A stretch of 64,000 nt of DNA from Anastrepha obliqua. Lineage: Eukaryota > Arthropoda > Insecta > Diptera > Tephritidae. The notes below the pieces were generated by a model. The model had not been told where the DNA came from. It saw only the letters and a list, made by a program, of their open reading frames with translations, and made no database searches. Positions within the stretch are counted from its first letter, which is position 1; each line of letters starts with the position of its first letter. A program made the position numbers and the translations under genes. Location: positions 23,893,792-23,957,791 of the forward strand of contig NC_072892.1 of the NCBI RefSeq assembly GCF_027943255.1. Reading direction: 5' to 3'. Shown here piece by piece: positions 22,503 to 34,570 of the stretch.

Positions 22503-23795
22503 CCTAATGCAGTTTTTATTTCGAGTGCGCTGTTTGTATGCATGTTGCGGTATTTATTGTGTGCGATTCGCTGCTTTTCAATGTTGTATTTGCTTCTAAT
22601 ATTTGAGTTTCTTTTTAAGGCGATTTTGATTCAATGTGGCTTTTATTGACAATTTTATGCCTTTTCTTTCAGGTGTTGTTTTGGGAGAAAAGGCGAACAG
22701 CAGCATTAAAGCGCACGCGCATGCGCAACTGTGCGATTTTATCGATTTCGGTGATTCAGCGAGTGCGGCTGTGCGCATAAATAACACTGACACGCGAAAA
22801 GAATGTGATCAATTACTATTTAAGGACGAAAATATGCACGAAACGTACAACAACTAGAAAGCATAAGTCATTTGGGAAGCTAAGAAATAATTGCAAATCG
22901 GCAAAAGGGGCATGCAGCGGAAAATCGCCAATACGGCAAAGAAAAGGAATAGGCGCCTAGATATTTATTATTGCCTTTCAGCATAATTTTACATTTGCTC
23001 GCTTGTTTTGCATATTGTTATTGTACAGCCAAAGTTGCTGACCTTTTGCCACGTTTGTTGCATGCTACAGTAACATTTATCGTCACAGTGGGAGTTGTTT
23101 ATTTGTTTGTTGTTTTTTGTGCATTTATCTTTATTTACACGTTTTTGCTGCGGTACATTTTGTTTACAATTTTGTTGCAGCTACTGTGGCGGTTGCCGTT
23201 GTTAGTATTTGTTTTGCTTTTATTTACGGCGTATTTGTTTTCCTTTTCGTGTGCACCTGCAACATCTTTCCGTATCGCATTACAATTGCCGCAACAACTA
23301 ATATGCATATAATACACAAAACTACAATGGAGAAATGAGCGGCGAACGCAATAAGCAATAACAACCGTGTCAAGGAAATAATAAAAATTTTACCACTGCA
23401 GTCGGGAGTAACATTTTTTACGGATGTGCACAAATAAAAAATTATGATTGTTTAGGTTATACTATGTTTTTTTCGTGTTTTTGCTTTTTCAAATATATAA
23501 ATAATATACATGCACTGAGTCTTGCAATAGAAATGACAAATATCGTCTACCTGAACGCCTTGAAGCCTCTAGTGTAGATCGAGCGCTTTGGAAACTCCTA
23601 TATCAGAGGTGTGGTATGCGAATGGACCAAAGCTTGGCGATGAAAAAACTGACGTTGGCATATTTGTGGTGGCACAGAACCACTTTGAAAATGCATACTG
23701 TCGAAGTTTATCTCTTTTATCTCGGACTGTACGCAGGCCCACGAGTTCTGCATTGTATTAATAACCGCAAGAGTATTTGATAATTATCTTATTGA
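22503..23795. other. Host-like non-coding stretch
   Basis: No recognisable protein. A TTTTCTTTCAG-like acceptor precedes the 22636-22857 frame, but I see no donor or homology to support an exon. Hydrophobic frames at 22971-23338 reflect T-rich DNA. Confidence 0.35.
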
Positions 23796-23799
23796 TTGG

Positions 23800-24175
23800 C
23801 GCAATAACCGCTTATGCGATTTTGGGCGAGTTTAACAAAGCGCGCCAGTCATTTCTTTCTCGAGCTAACCGGCGCCAGTTGGTTACACCAAGTGGACCCA
23901 ACCGCTTCTTCACTTGATTTTTCCTAATCAGAAGCGGCTTTCTTCTTCCTCTGCTACCACCAGCTGGTACCGCATCGAATACTTTCAGAACCGGAGCGTT
24001 TGTATCCATACGGACAACATAGACGTCGCTTCATCAGATGTTGTCATCGTCCAAGCTTCTGCGCCATACGTTAGGACGGGCATGATGAGAGCCTTGTAGA
24101 GTGTAAGTTTTGTTCGTGGAAAGAAATCTTTACTACTCAATTGCTTTCTTAGTCCAAAGTAGCCTCGAAGAGACT
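23800..24175 (-). pseudogene. RTE-type LINE C-terminal fragment
   Basis: Minus-strand Y-F-G-L-R-K-Q-L-S-S-K, then T-K-L-T-L-Y-K-A-L-I-M-P-V-L-T-Y-G-A-E-A-W (24040-24165) is the thumb region of RTE reverse transcriptases. It is followed by G-S-R-G-R-R-K-P and N-W-R-R-L-A-R-E-R-N-D-W-R (23812-24009). The segment with R-L-R-W-x-G-H is missing, so an internal deletion is likely. Abuts the mariner at about 24160. Confidence 0.75.
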
Positions 24176-25096
24176 GGCACAACACGAGATGCTGCCAGGC
24201 GTGGCAGACCCCGGAGTAGCCGTTCTGCAGAGAATATTGCTGCTGTAGCCGAGGATGTCATGGAAGCGCCGTCGACATCGACCAGACGACGGGCCACGCA
24301 AATGGGTATCAGTCGACGGTCTTTACAGCGAATTTTGGTAACAGATTTGAAGATGTTTCCGTACAAAGTCCAGACGGTGCATCAGCTGTTAGCTGCTGAC
24401 CACCAATCGCGTCTAACATACGCTCAAGCCATCCTTAATCAACACCAAGAGGAAGATGATTTTTCATCAAAAATAATCATGAGTGACGAGGCCCATTTCC
24501 ATCTTAGCGGGTACGTAAATAAGCAAAATTTACGCTTCTGGGGCACTGAAAATCCACGTGCATCCCACGAAGAGCCATTACACCCGCTCAAAGTCACTGT
24601 ATGGTGTGCTGTTTTCGCTGGAGGAGTCATCGGACCTTTTTCCTTGGAAGACGTCGCGGGCCAAACGGTTACTGTGAATGGTGAGAGCTACAGAGCAATG
24701 ATGAACGAGTTCTTTTTGCCGCAACTTGATGAATTGGGATTGGAAAACATGTGGTTCCAATAGGACGGTGCAACGGCACACACTGCACGTGCCACAACCG
24801 ATATGCTGAAGGATGCATTTCCCGGGCGCCTAATCTTTCGTTTTGGCGATTTGCACTGGCCAGAGAGATCGCCTGATTTGACCGCTCCAGACTTCTTTTT
24901 GTGGGGCTTTTTGAAGTCGCGGGTTTATGTCAACAAGCCTCAGACTCTTGCAGCTCTTAAAGACAATATCCGTCAAGAATGTGAGGACCTATCGCCGGAA
25001 GTTTTGGCCAAAGTGATGGAAAATGCCATAAAAAGGGCTCAAATGGCAATCAACTGTGGCGGCGGCCATTTACATGACTTCATATTCTCGACTTGA
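24160..25096 (+). pseudogene. DD41D mariner transposase, one internal amber stop
   Basis: Frames 24110-24763 and 24803-25096 are in the same phase; only a TAG at 24761-24763, just before the second catalytic Asp, divides them. Order: second helix-turn-helix (R-R-R-A-T-Q-M-G-I-S-R-R-S-L), P-Y-K-V-Q, first Asp in M-S-D-E-A-H-F-H-L-S-G, second in D-G-A-T-A-H-T-A, and third in W-P-E-R-S-P-D-L-T-A-P-D-F-F-L-W-G-F, 41 residues later. The C-terminus G-G-G-H-L-H-D-F-I-F is intact. About 50 N-terminal residues are lost compared with the family. The usual role is cut-and-paste transposition in the nucleus. Confidence 0.85.
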
Positions 25097-25212
25097 TGTA
25101 AAAAAAATGAAAAGGCCAAATAAAAATAATCCACAAGAAGAATCAAAGTTTTTCATTTCTATTTTTAAATTACAGCCAAAAAACACCACAAGGTTACTTT
25201 TGCGCCACCTTG
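24160..25212 (+). mobile_element. DD41D (rosa-like) mariner, 5'-truncated
   Basis: The right terminus reads inward CAAGGTGGCGCAAAAGTAAC and ends at 25212, followed by TA. The transposase frame enters from RTE sequence at about 24160, so the left terminus and the first helix-turn-helix are missing. The remaining coding part is nearly continuous to the stop at 25096, which makes this the best-preserved DD41D catalytic domain in the window. Confidence 0.85.
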
Positions 25213-25214
25213 TA

Positions 25215-25680
25215 TGTTTCTAAAATTACCACACCGTTTATAACTTCTTAGTCTGACAGGCTCACAACAAGGAGTGCGTTGCTTTCGCAGCGGCAACGAG
25301 TTCGACTAAGAGCCAAATTGATTTTTCAAAGAGTGCAACATACAACAAAGAACAGCCGATTTATTTGTAAACGGCAATACTTTTATTCTCCCATCCCTTG
25401 CGACATCCTTGTGTGACATCGCAGTCGAACTCGTTGCCGCAACGGACTCAATCTGGTGGGCCTATAAGCATCACAAAGGCAACGCGGGTAACCGGTTTCA
25501 AAAAATTCTGAGAAATGTCGGATATTATATTGTCATCTACATCAATAGTTACCCCAACTATTCCACTAGAGTCGTTATTGTTCCCGTATTTGGAAGAGTG
25601 GGCTGTGATTTTATGTAGCTGAACATACCTGAAGACTGGTATTTTTAACGAAATTGGTAATTTTAATTTCCATTCTCTAC
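25215..25680. other. Unassigned sequence
   Basis: Frame 25409-25618 shows no domain. Two copies of a phrase like CGCAGCGGCAACGAGTTCGACT and GCAGTCGAACTCGTTGCCGCAAC (25291-25312; 25421-25442) form a 20-bp class inverted repeat about 110 bp apart. Confidence 0.45.
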
Positions 25681-25689
25681 ATTTCCACT

Positions 25690-26330
25690 AATATTTGTTA
25701 CTTTGAGTTACTTGTCAGCAAGGAATCTCTGCATCTGCTATTAGGTACTCACTTTCCCGGCAGTACAGGCATGCTTACCGGATCTGCCAACCCAGCGTTG
25801 GAGGAGTACATTAACAAACTTTATAATATTGCAGAAACTATGAATAAATCGTGCTCCCAACCCAAGACTTGATGGTCGGTTTAGTTTCAGACCTAATAAA
25901 TCATCTGGCATCGGCGGTATCGCTCCAGTAGAGCTTCAGCGAATGTTTGCTCCGGTGGTACTACGGCTCCTGGTCGTTTTTAAAAGTTTCTTCAGGCTGT
26001 CATATATCCCCGATAAGTGGAGAGAAACCAATGTGGTTTTTATTCCCGAAGCAGTGAAGATTTCGCATGTTCTTCCGCAGTACTATAGACCAATAAGCTT
26101 GTCATCGCTCTTTCGAAAAACTCTGAAACGTTTGATCGATTTTCACATAAAAGGTTGCTTGTACAGTGGAAACTTCTCCGCAGCTCAACATGCCTACACT
26201 AAGGGTAGATCGACCGATACTGCCCTGCACTCACTTGTGGGTACTATTGAGAAATCTTTCTCGGTTTCTAGTCGGAAAATAATTTCCAAATGAGGTGGTT
26301 CTCAGCACAGTTACAGAACAGTTACAGCAC
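25690..26330 (+). pseudogene. R1/LOA-like LINE reverse transcriptase fragment
   Basis: T-H-F-P-G-S (near 25760) is followed, in frame 25943-26293, by W-R-E-T-N-V-V-F-I-P-E, Y-Y-R-P-I-S-L-S-S-L-F-R-K-T-L-K-R-L-I-D and Q-H-A-Y-T-K-G-R-S-T-D-T-A-L-H. This is motif 1 to 2a of a non-LTR reverse transcriptase of the R1/LOA/I group. The catalytic palm (A/G-D-D) is absent. The element was truncated at both ends. Confidence 0.7.
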
Positions 26331-26589
26331 ATGTGATTCGATGAATTTAAGCCAGTTCTAAAAGTTGTGTGTAAAAAATATCGATATTGGGTAACAAAAT
26401 TATCGATTTGGTATCGTATTGCGATAGATTTCGTGTCACTACTGGTGGCACAACTGACTAAAATTTTGATTGGGACAGGAAATCGCGTATTCTTATTGAC
26501 TACTGACATTTTTTTCTATTTAAATTTTAACTTTGTGCTTTTGTGTGTGGGTTTTTTTCGAATCTAAAATAGCGCGTCAGCTGTTTCTA

Positions 26590-27790
26590 TCCTGGCGCTT
26601 GCTGGTGCCAGTTAGAAATCTCGAGGGCTAACAGGTTCTACAGCACTTGGTCCTTCTAACAGAGATGCAGTCTTCTTCTTTCTCGTCTGCCTTTTTGGGG
26701 TACCATGCCGTGGAAGCCACTGTATTTTTAAACGCTCAACAATCTCCAAGTCCCTATATAGCTCATACAGCTTGCTGTTGCACCGTACATGATACTCCTC
26801 ACTAACGCGGACCGGACTAAAAGATCTTACGGAGCATTTTTTCTTTCAAAGGCTCCCAAAATTTTCTCAACTGTTGCTGACATCGTTCATACTTCTGCGC
26901 CATAGCAGGACGGGAATGATGAGCGTTTTGTAGAGATCCAGAGTTCTACTTTCCAATTACCTACTAAGTCCATCTCTGTAACACCTGTTGGTAAGAGTTA
27001 TTCTTCGTTAGGTCTCCAAGCTGACTTCATTTTTGTTGCTGATGTCGGTCCCAAGCTATCTTCGAATTGTTGGCTGGCAGCACTGACATATTGTTCAAGA
27101 CGCGAAACTCCTTGTATGTTGAAAGCAGGTACTTTGTTTTGCCGTCATCCACCACAAGACCCACATTGCTCGCCTCTTTCTCTCTAAACCGGAATATGCC
27201 AAGCATACAGCGTCGTTGGTGTGGCCGACAATGTCGATGCCTTCGGCATATGCGAGTAGCATAGCATTCTTGTGGAAGATAGTACCAGTTGGGTTTAGCT
27301 CGGCAGCGCGAAAGATTTTTTTTAGCAAGAGGTGGCAAAAGTCACAAGATAATTACCTTCTCTGAAACCTGGTTTGGTATCGAACGGCTCGCAGAGGTTA
27401 CTTCCAATTCTGACGGAGCTTGTGGTAGCGCTCAACGCCATCTCACACAGCGGGGTTACAAAACTCAGACATAGCAGCACTGAGCTGATTTCTATCTGGA
27501 CTATCAAAGGCGGCTTTAAAATCGACGAACAGGTGGTTGGTGTCGAGTTGTTTACTGTGTGTATTCTCCAGGACACGAAGTATTGCAAAGAACTTCTCTA
27601 TGATGGTCACAAAAGGTCGGAAGCCGAACTGATAAGGCCAAATTAGTTTGTTGACGATAGGCTTTATTCTCTCACACAATACGCTCCAGAGGATCTTCTA
27701 TGTGCTATTAGGCAAACTTATCACGCGGTAGTTTGCAGGATCACCCTTCGTATGTGTTCGGTAATGCACGCTCAAGTTTCAGTCGCTTGG
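26590..27790 (-). pseudogene. RTE-type LINE fragment, minus strand
   Basis: From 27680 downward: Y-Q-F-G-F-R-P then L-F-V-D-F-K-A-A-F-D-S (catalytic Asp of motif A). Frames shift repeatedly through T-K-P-G-F-R-E-G (motif for P-G-V-R-Q-G) and a Y-A-E-G-I-D-I-V-G block where Y-A-D-D-x-D would stand (27328-27095). The C-terminal part near 26740 resembles the R-L-R-W-x-G-H region in degraded form. Long but dead. Confidence 0.75.
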
Positions 27791-29515
27791 CCTGTTACCA
27801 TTCGCTCATCACTTTGCGCTTCATGGCAAAAATAGTTGGTGCACTTATTTGATTGCCCACCACTGTAAACCTCTACCATCCTCATGGCGGGAAAATGCAA
27901 AACGCTAATCTACGAATTGTTATATCGGCAAGCGAATGGAGGGCATCTCAGTTGCACTTGCAAACAACAAATCGTGCGTGCTGCAACCGAGCCTAATGAA
28001 GACATACAGTATGCAACTACACAGCCACGGCAGCCATAACTTGCCAAATGTTGTTGAATAACGGCAGCGTATCATGCCACATAATGCACTTGTAATTCGT
28101 ATAGTTCGCCACATGCGACTGCCGTGGTTGCAACGTCACTCTTGTTTGCTGTGTGTGTGTATGTGTGTGCTGCGTGTGGGTGCAATGCGCCCGAACGATG
28201 TGACGCCACAGTTGATGGCACACTCATTGCTGATTGTTCGTCGCGGCTTTGATAAATTATGCCGTCGATGATAAACTTTTGTGGCAAAGTCAAATAGTAG
28301 AAGCAGCAACGACCGCACGGGCAACAGCTGCAACAAGCGTAACCGCAACAACAAGAATGCCGCCCACCTCTGCTTGTATGTGCATATATACATATGTGTG
28401 TGTTTGTGGGCGAGTGCGTTTGTTGTCGCCCTATTGGCTGCACTTTATGACGTTATTAGCATTACTTAAACACTTGGTGCTATTGCTGCTGTTGCTGTTG
28501 CCATTTTCGGATTGTATACATAGATTGCCACAATACTGCAGCAGTGCTGACGTGCGCGCTTTGTTGCTCCTTTGTTAGCTGTTAGCTGTAGCAGTTTATG
28601 GCACTGATGATGACGTTGCGGATGATGGCGTCCGCCTGTTGCTGGTGCCTCGTTTAAGCCCCCGCGTTTTTCTCGCGCACGGATCTACAATTTGTTTTCG
28701 CTGTTATTGGTTTATGGTTTACTCTGACCCGATTACGACGGCTTGTGGCGTCTTCATGTGCATCCACAATAAACTCTTCGCTGGTGCAGCTGTCATTGTT
28801 ATCGTCGTTTTTGTTGGTATTTTTATTGCTTTTTCCACAGGCAACTGCATTAGTGGTTGCAATTGAACGTACTTGATTCCGTATTTGTTGTAAGATTATT
28901 TGAGCCGGCTTTGCTTCGAACTTGCATTGTAAAAGGAAAGTTCAGATTCTTTTGCTGTGATAAGTTTTCGTCATAATTTCCCAAAAATTATTGCCTCAAC
29001 TCGTAAAATTACTGCAGCGTATTGGCATTTTATGATTTCATTATTGTATTGTTGATGTTCGTGAGGCTTTTCTACTCGTCGAAAATGAGAAAGCAAATTA
29101 CTTGATTGGATTTAAAGCCACTTGTCAGCCTGCAATGAGCTGTTGAGCTACTCTGATTGTTGTTGTACTGGCACTTCATTGCTTCCATCACATTTGTGTG
29201 TATTTCGTAATTCATAAACATTACACAGAAGTTGGGGAGGGAGAGAGATAACCCTCTCTATCTGCGGTGGAAATTTATGCGAACAAGCTGTTAAAACTTG
29301 TGGTACGGATATGACAATCTTAGGGCCAATGTGGAGTTCTGGCTTGTGTTGTCTGCTATGCTTCTTAATTTATTTCTTTTTACTGCACTAAATTCATTAA
29401 AAGCAAATGAGTGAAGATTTTGGTTATTTACTGATTGAATGAGTTTACATTTTCTAGAAATAAATGCACTTAATTTGATTTAAAGAGAAGTTAAAGCTTT
29501 CAGTACATGCATGCA
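27791..29515. other. Host-like non-coding stretch with microsatellites
   Basis: TGTG runs near 28150 and 28390, GTTGCTGTT near 28485, and GA at 29238. Overlapping frames on both strands at 28017-28866 come from these repeats and have no domain. No exon supported. Confidence 0.4.
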
Positions 29516-29520
29516 TATAC

Positions 29521-29709
29521 CAGGTGGGGCAAAATTAATCATCCAGCTTTGTTTTGGAGTATTAGAAGGCTATTACGCACTGCGACCAGAGATGATCTAT
29601 TGTAAAATTGTTTTGGAGTAACTTTTTTACTTATAAAAAAATATATATATAATATTTCGATTTGCAAAAATTAGAAATCTTTCCATAGAGTGATTAATTT
29701 TGCGCCACC
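29521..29709. mobile_element. Mariner-type MITE
   Basis: About 190 bp between CCAGGTGGGGCAAAATTAAT at the left and CAAGGTGGCGCAAAATTAAT read inward from the right. The left flank is TA; the right flank reads TG, consistent with a mutated TA. No coding capacity. The same terminal family occurs at 10792 and 25212. Confidence 0.7.
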
Positions 29710-29939
29710 TTGTGGCTACACTAGCCGACACTGGAATGCATAGAGTGAGTTTTTTGGAAACTCCTATTTATTTCTTAAATTCGTTTTCAAATTTTTTAAA
29801 AGTCATCAATCAGCTGCTTCCAAGTTGAAATTAGTTTGAGGAAAAATTATAACCTAACTTAATCCAAATTTAGCGCTAATTGTGCAAGGGGTGTTGCTTC
29901 ACCAACGTAGATTTAAAATTTTATCTTTACTATTATATT

Positions 29940-30590
29940 CGGTTAAAAGGAGTCAACATCAGACAAACTCAAAATTGCTGATTTTTCTTTCGAAATCGTG
30001 GAGTGCTTTACCTACTTAGGCCTCAAACTGATTGGAGACAATTCAACAAGCCTCACCATTGATGAGATAATTCATGCAGCGAAACTAACGAAATTCTTCA
30101 AATCGAAACTACTAAACAGACATGCAAATTGATTCCGTACAAAACCATCATTAAACCAAAAATTGAGTTGAATCCTGGACGCTAATCGAACCAAATAAAG
30201 TAAAATTGCAAATCGCAAGTTGCAAAAATCGCACGAAAAATACTCAAAACCATTTTTGGCGCAACTAAAGATCACGGCGAGTGGCGAATAATGTCGAACG
30301 TCAAGCTGGACCAGTCTATAAATGGCGAAAATGTTATACGTTTCATCAAAGCTCACCGCCTAAGATGGCTGGGTCATATAACAAGAATGGACGGTGCGAG
30401 GGCGCAGAAGAAAATTGTAGAAGCCAGAACATTCAATACTAGAGCAAGAGGAAGACCGAAAACAAGATGGGCCGCCAAACTAAAGTAAAACATCAACAAA
30501 GTTGGGATAGACAATTGGAAAAAAACGATCGAGATGTATGGAGGTCCCACGTACAAAAGAGCTGTAGTGACAAAAGATGATGATGATTAT
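29940..30590 (+). pseudogene. RTE-type LINE C-terminal region
   Basis: F-E-I-V-E-C-F-T-Y-L-G-L near 29990 (the Y-L-G block after the palm), then thumb remnants, then frame 30291-30488 with F-I-K-A-H-R-L-R-W-L-G-H-I-T-R-M and R-G-R-P-K-T-R-W. It ends near V-T-K-D-D-D-D, followed by GATGATGAT. Stops at 30164-30200 show decay. Confidence 0.75.
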
Positions 30591-30780
30591 ATTCGGCCAT
30601 GTTTTGTGTTTTTCCCTTTATTGGATCCATTCACTTTTCTTACGACTTACCAAACGCACTCTCAAATAATAACAAAAACGAACGAAAAAAATTTTAAGCT
30701 TACTAAGTTCCATTGAAAATGAATTTTTTATAATCTTTCCACTTCAGCTTAGAAGTGTAGAATATGACTTAGAAATTATA

Positions 30781-31440
30781 TTGGGTTGGCAAATAAGTAA
30801 TTGCGTATTTTTTTTAGAAAATCAAAGACAATTTTTTCATGGAACTAAATAACTTTATTCTGTAATGTATTGCCCATTTTGATCAATGACCTTTTGCCAT
30901 CTTTCAGGCAGCATCATAACCCCACGCTCATAAAACTTCTGGCTTTTATTAACATAAAACTGAATCAGGTACGATTTGACATCGTCATTATTATTGAAAT
31001 TTTTACCATTCAAGGAGTTTTGTAAAATCGAAACAAAAAGTAAGCAGATGGTGCAAGGTCAGGACTATATGGTGGATGTGGCAAAACATCCCAACCAACC
31101 ATCTCCAATAATTTTTGCCGAGTGACCAAAGTTGTGTGTGGCCTTGCATTGTCATCATGGAATACAATAATTTTTCGATTTGTCAATTCAGGCCGCTTTT
31201 CTTCAACTGCATTGTTTAATTTCGTTAGTTGTTCAATGCAGACATCAGAATTGATCGTTCGGTTGGGTGGTAAGAGTTCAAAGTAGACAATTCCTTTGTA
31301 ATCCCACCAAACTGATAACAAAACCTTCTTTTGATGAATATCAGCTATTGATGTTGTTTGAGTTGGTTCAGCTGGCCTGCTCCGTTGCGTTAAACGCGTT
31401 TCTTTCAGTTCGTGAGGAACCCATTAGCAGTAGCTGATTA
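30781..31440 (-). pseudogene. Mariner (mellifera-like), 3' half
   Basis: Begins at the terminal repeat TTGGGTTGGCAAATAAGTAA after TA (30779-30780). Minus frame 31010-31321 has L-L-S-V-W-W-D-Y, V-F-H-D-D-N-A-R-P-H-T (second catalytic Asp) and P-H-P-P-Y-S-P-D-L-A-P-S-A-Y-F-L-F. The family has S-D there, so the third catalytic Asp is replaced by Ala. W-V-P-H-E-L-K-E-T-R is joined directly to the post-first-Asp part, so the first Asp is deleted. The N-terminal region is missing. Confidence 0.8.
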
Positions 31441-31860
31441 GCTGGAAATATGTTTTTACTTTCAATTGAAAACTGTTATGCCGATTTTATCAACATTTTG
31501 GTTTTGGGGATTTGAGACTCTCGCAGTAAATGAACGATATGTACTTTACAAAAGTGCTAGCCACTGAGTGCACGATCGAGTTAGAGTTCAGTTAGAGTTC
31601 ATTATTTGTTTTAAATATTGCTCATTCTTTAACTAATAAATATAAATTAATGCTGCACAAAATTAAGTAAAATTCAACAAATTTTCACGAGAATTTTGAA
31701 CATTGTAATCTGAATCTTTAGCAAATTTTCGGGCTCATGAAAGTTTCAAGCTAATGAAAAATAGTTTGGATTTTTAATGCTATTTTTGCTGACAACTGTT
31801 TGGACATCATTTATGTAAAATAAGAAAAAGTCGCCACCAACTATTTTTTTTTTTAATCAA
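31441..31860. other. AT-rich stretch, nothing recognised
   Basis: No coding or repeat signature assigned. Confidence 0.35.
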
Positions 31861-31864
31861 AGTG

Positions 31865-33080
31865 TTTCTATAGGTTAGGCAGCCGCATTGCACATAGAGA
31901 CAGCGATGCTACTTAGACCCCGAAATGGATCCGTTGTGAGCCGCAGGGGCTGGGCTACATTTCTCTTTCCATATTGAACCATCCTGAGCTTTTGACAAAG
32001 CGTAAAAGGTGGTTGATACCCAAAGTGTATAGATTATCTATATTCGTTAAGAAGTAGGATCTTAAATATCGGTTCCTGCTTCGGGCTAGAGCCTGGTATG
32101 TGCAAAAAAGGTGCTGAATTGTTTCCAACTCCTCTTCATTCCTGCAGCTACGACAGATATCTTGCGTGTAAACGCCTAATCTCATTGCATGATTTCGTAT
32201 GAGACAATATCCTGTGAGAGCCCCTACTAAGGTTCTAATTTGAAGTCTACTCAATTTTATAATATTCTTGCTCAGGCGTAGATTTTGCCTTGGCCATGTT
32301 TGCCTAGCAATTTCACAGGCATTGACACTAATCCCTATTTGATTTACAGAACTGATTAGTGCGTCCTTAATACGAAGTTTACAAGTTGCGAGAGGTACCT
32401 CCATAAAATTACTTATGTTTGGTACCTTCTCTTGCAAGTTGGTCAGCCCTACAGTTTCCAAGTATATCTCTGTGGTTTGGAACGCAGCATAAGATGATAC
32501 GATATTGTTCGGCCATCTCATTATGAGATTGACGACAACGCAAGACACTCCTTGATGTTGTTTGGAATGCATCCAGGGCCCGTCGGGCAGCTTGGCTGTC
32601 TGATAGAACGCAGATATCTGTTGATGATATTCTGTTTATCTCTAATCATTTTAAGGCTTCACGAATAGCGTTTATTTCCGCTTGAAAAACACTATAGTGA
32701 TGCGGTAGTTCAAAGGGTTCACTAATGAAAGCTCTTCGCAATATAACCCTGATCCTACACCGGTGTCCATTTTAGATCCGTCCGTGTAGATCTTAACGGG
32801 TGTGTTGGGTGATGGATCTTCTTCAAGCCATTCCTCCAGAAGGGGGTTTCATTAAGAAATTCCTTTCGAAGCAGAGAATGGGAGGATGATAATCGCAAGA
32901 GCTTCTTCCCCCTTAAGCATAATTTGACTTAGCTGAGGGATTCTGTGTTTCCTAGTGAACAATTTGAGTTGTGAGTGATTCTTTAGTCCCTTAAAGCTTT
33001 CACAGTTCAAAATTTTAGATGAACCGTAGTTGCCCTCAGTAGTTATTAGCAAAGCAGCCTCGTAGTGCAACAGATGTACA
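31865..33080 (-). mobile_element. I-clade LINE, RNase H and C-terminal region
   Basis: The 3' end reads (minus) ...GCTGCCTAACCTAT at 31865. Upstream, frame 31955-32572 (205 codons) contains a C-terminal domain with I-C-R-S-C-R-N-E-E-E-L-E-T-I-Q-H-L-F-C (C-x2-C...H-x3-C). RNase H begins at about 32795 with I-Y-T-D-G-S-K-M-D-T-G-V-G, broken by stops before the last catalytic block. 32852-33070 is the region preceding RNase H. 5'-truncated. Confidence 0.8.
31955..32572 (-). pseudogene. LINE C-terminal Cys/His domain
   Basis: 205-codon frame. The first 60 residues replace the end of RNase H in degraded form. Residues about 95-125 hold the block L-S-R-L-Q-I-R-T-L-V-G-A-L-T-G-Y-C. Residues 139-160 hold the C-x2-C-x(11-12)-H-x3-C motif typical of this LINE group's C-terminus. 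Related C-termini occur at 50411-50677 and 60126-60530. Confidence 0.8.
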
Positions 33081-34570
33081 AAATGCCACCTAAAGAAGAT
33101 TGTGTGTATGCCAATGATCTAGTTCGTCAAAGGTTTTCGAAATCTAAATCGTATTTTTCAGTCTAGAAACACTAAGTGCTTGATTGCCACGATCGATAAG
33201 CTTTGCCTGGCAATGCATTGCAAAACTATCAGATGTAAATTCACTTAATTGAATTAGTAAAATTAATTTATTAGCAAAATCCAATGCAATGCGGCCCAAC
33301 GGCCAAAGTGATAAGACAATGCAAATGCGTTGTCGCGACAATGGAACGCAGGCCGCCGCTGCCGTAGTCGACATTCGATGTCTGTTGGCCGGCGCGAAAT
33401 GCGCAGTGCGAAATTGCATAAGCAACAGCTGGACAGGCAGATAGGCAGATCGACAGACGCGGGTGCAAAGTGCCAGCGCTGAATTATTGATATGCCAAAA
33501 GGCAAAATAAAGAACGCAATTTTGAATAGAACAAAAAAAAAACACTATTTCAGTATTTAGAAAAAGCGCGCTTGGATAGACATTATTGAGCATACGGGAG
33601 TGCGTAGAATGATAAGGTCGAATGCATACGCGTACATAAATACATATATACATATATTTGTACTTACTCACAATTGCAATACGGGACAACGCAACCTCAC
33701 GCAGTCACTTAAGCAGAGTTCGCGGTAGTCGCTATGTGAAGCAGATACTAAGCATGCAACTAAGTAATTTCAAGTGTGATTGATATCCAAACTGTTTTAT
33801 TTTTATTTTTTTATTCATAAAAGTCAAACGCAGTTCGAAAATTATTTTTTAAATCTGAGGGGTATGAAATTACTGGTGGAAAAACAGGATAAACCTTAAA
33901 CAAAAATATATATTTTTTTTTCAAATCCCCCAGTTAATTTCAAGTCACAAGAAACTAATTATTTCCCTCGTAGAAACTGTGCTTTTGCTGGCAGCTGTTG
34001 CTACCTCACTCACACGTGTCATTTCAGCGTTAAGTTACAATCATTGCGGTAATGAATTGATAACGGTTTCCGTTGTTACTTGATTACACTCGTAATCTAG
34101 TCGCGATAACCGCCGCTCTGCGATTACTCAAGCACACTGTCACTTACCTCTGCCGCGATTCACAAGTGTGCTGCAAACGGGCAAGTGTTGTGAATTGCAC
34201 GGAATGGAGGCCTGTTTCACGGACAAAAGTCGCAGTAACATATTGCGCGAGCAGCAAATGTATTACATACGCTCTTGTTTTCTTATCAAATGACTTATTT
34301 ATTTTTGCTTTCGTAATTATGATGTAATTTTGGTGTCGGCCATAACTCTTTAAACAAAGGATTTGACCGGTGTTGGAGGCAACGTTCTATTTTTCTTTTT
34401 CAAGTAGCTCATAGATTTATATACACTCATACATATACAGAAATTAGTGTTTACGCTCTCGACAAATGAGCAATAAACTGTGTTTCTGATTTTTGTAGCT
34501 CATTGTCAAGGGCAAAGATAAGAAGCTTTCAAAGTTTTTCTCAGCGTTTCAAAGGTATCGATTTTTAAAT
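33081..34570. other. Host-like non-coding stretch
   Basis: Higher GC at 33280-33480 with no domain. A minus-strand 181-codon frame at 33144-33689 overlaps two other open frames on the same strand, which indicates composition-driven openness, not a gene. Confidence 0.4.

Noticed and set aside
22636..22857. 73-codon frame after a good-looking splice acceptor (TTTCTTTCAG)
   Set aside because: No homology, no matching donor and no neighbouring exon could be found.
22971..23338. 113-codon hydrophobic frame resembling a multi-pass membrane protein
   Set aside because: Runs of Leu/Phe/Val arise from T-rich DNA; overlapping frames in two other phases.
28017..28866. Several overlapping frames up to 123 codons on both strands
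   Set aside because: They overlap in many frames over TGTG and GTT microsatellites; no recognised protein.
33144..33689. 181-codon minus-strand frame
   Set aside because: No domain; two further long frames overlap it on the same strand, and residue use follows local composition (Cys, Tyr, Ile runs over ATAC repeats).
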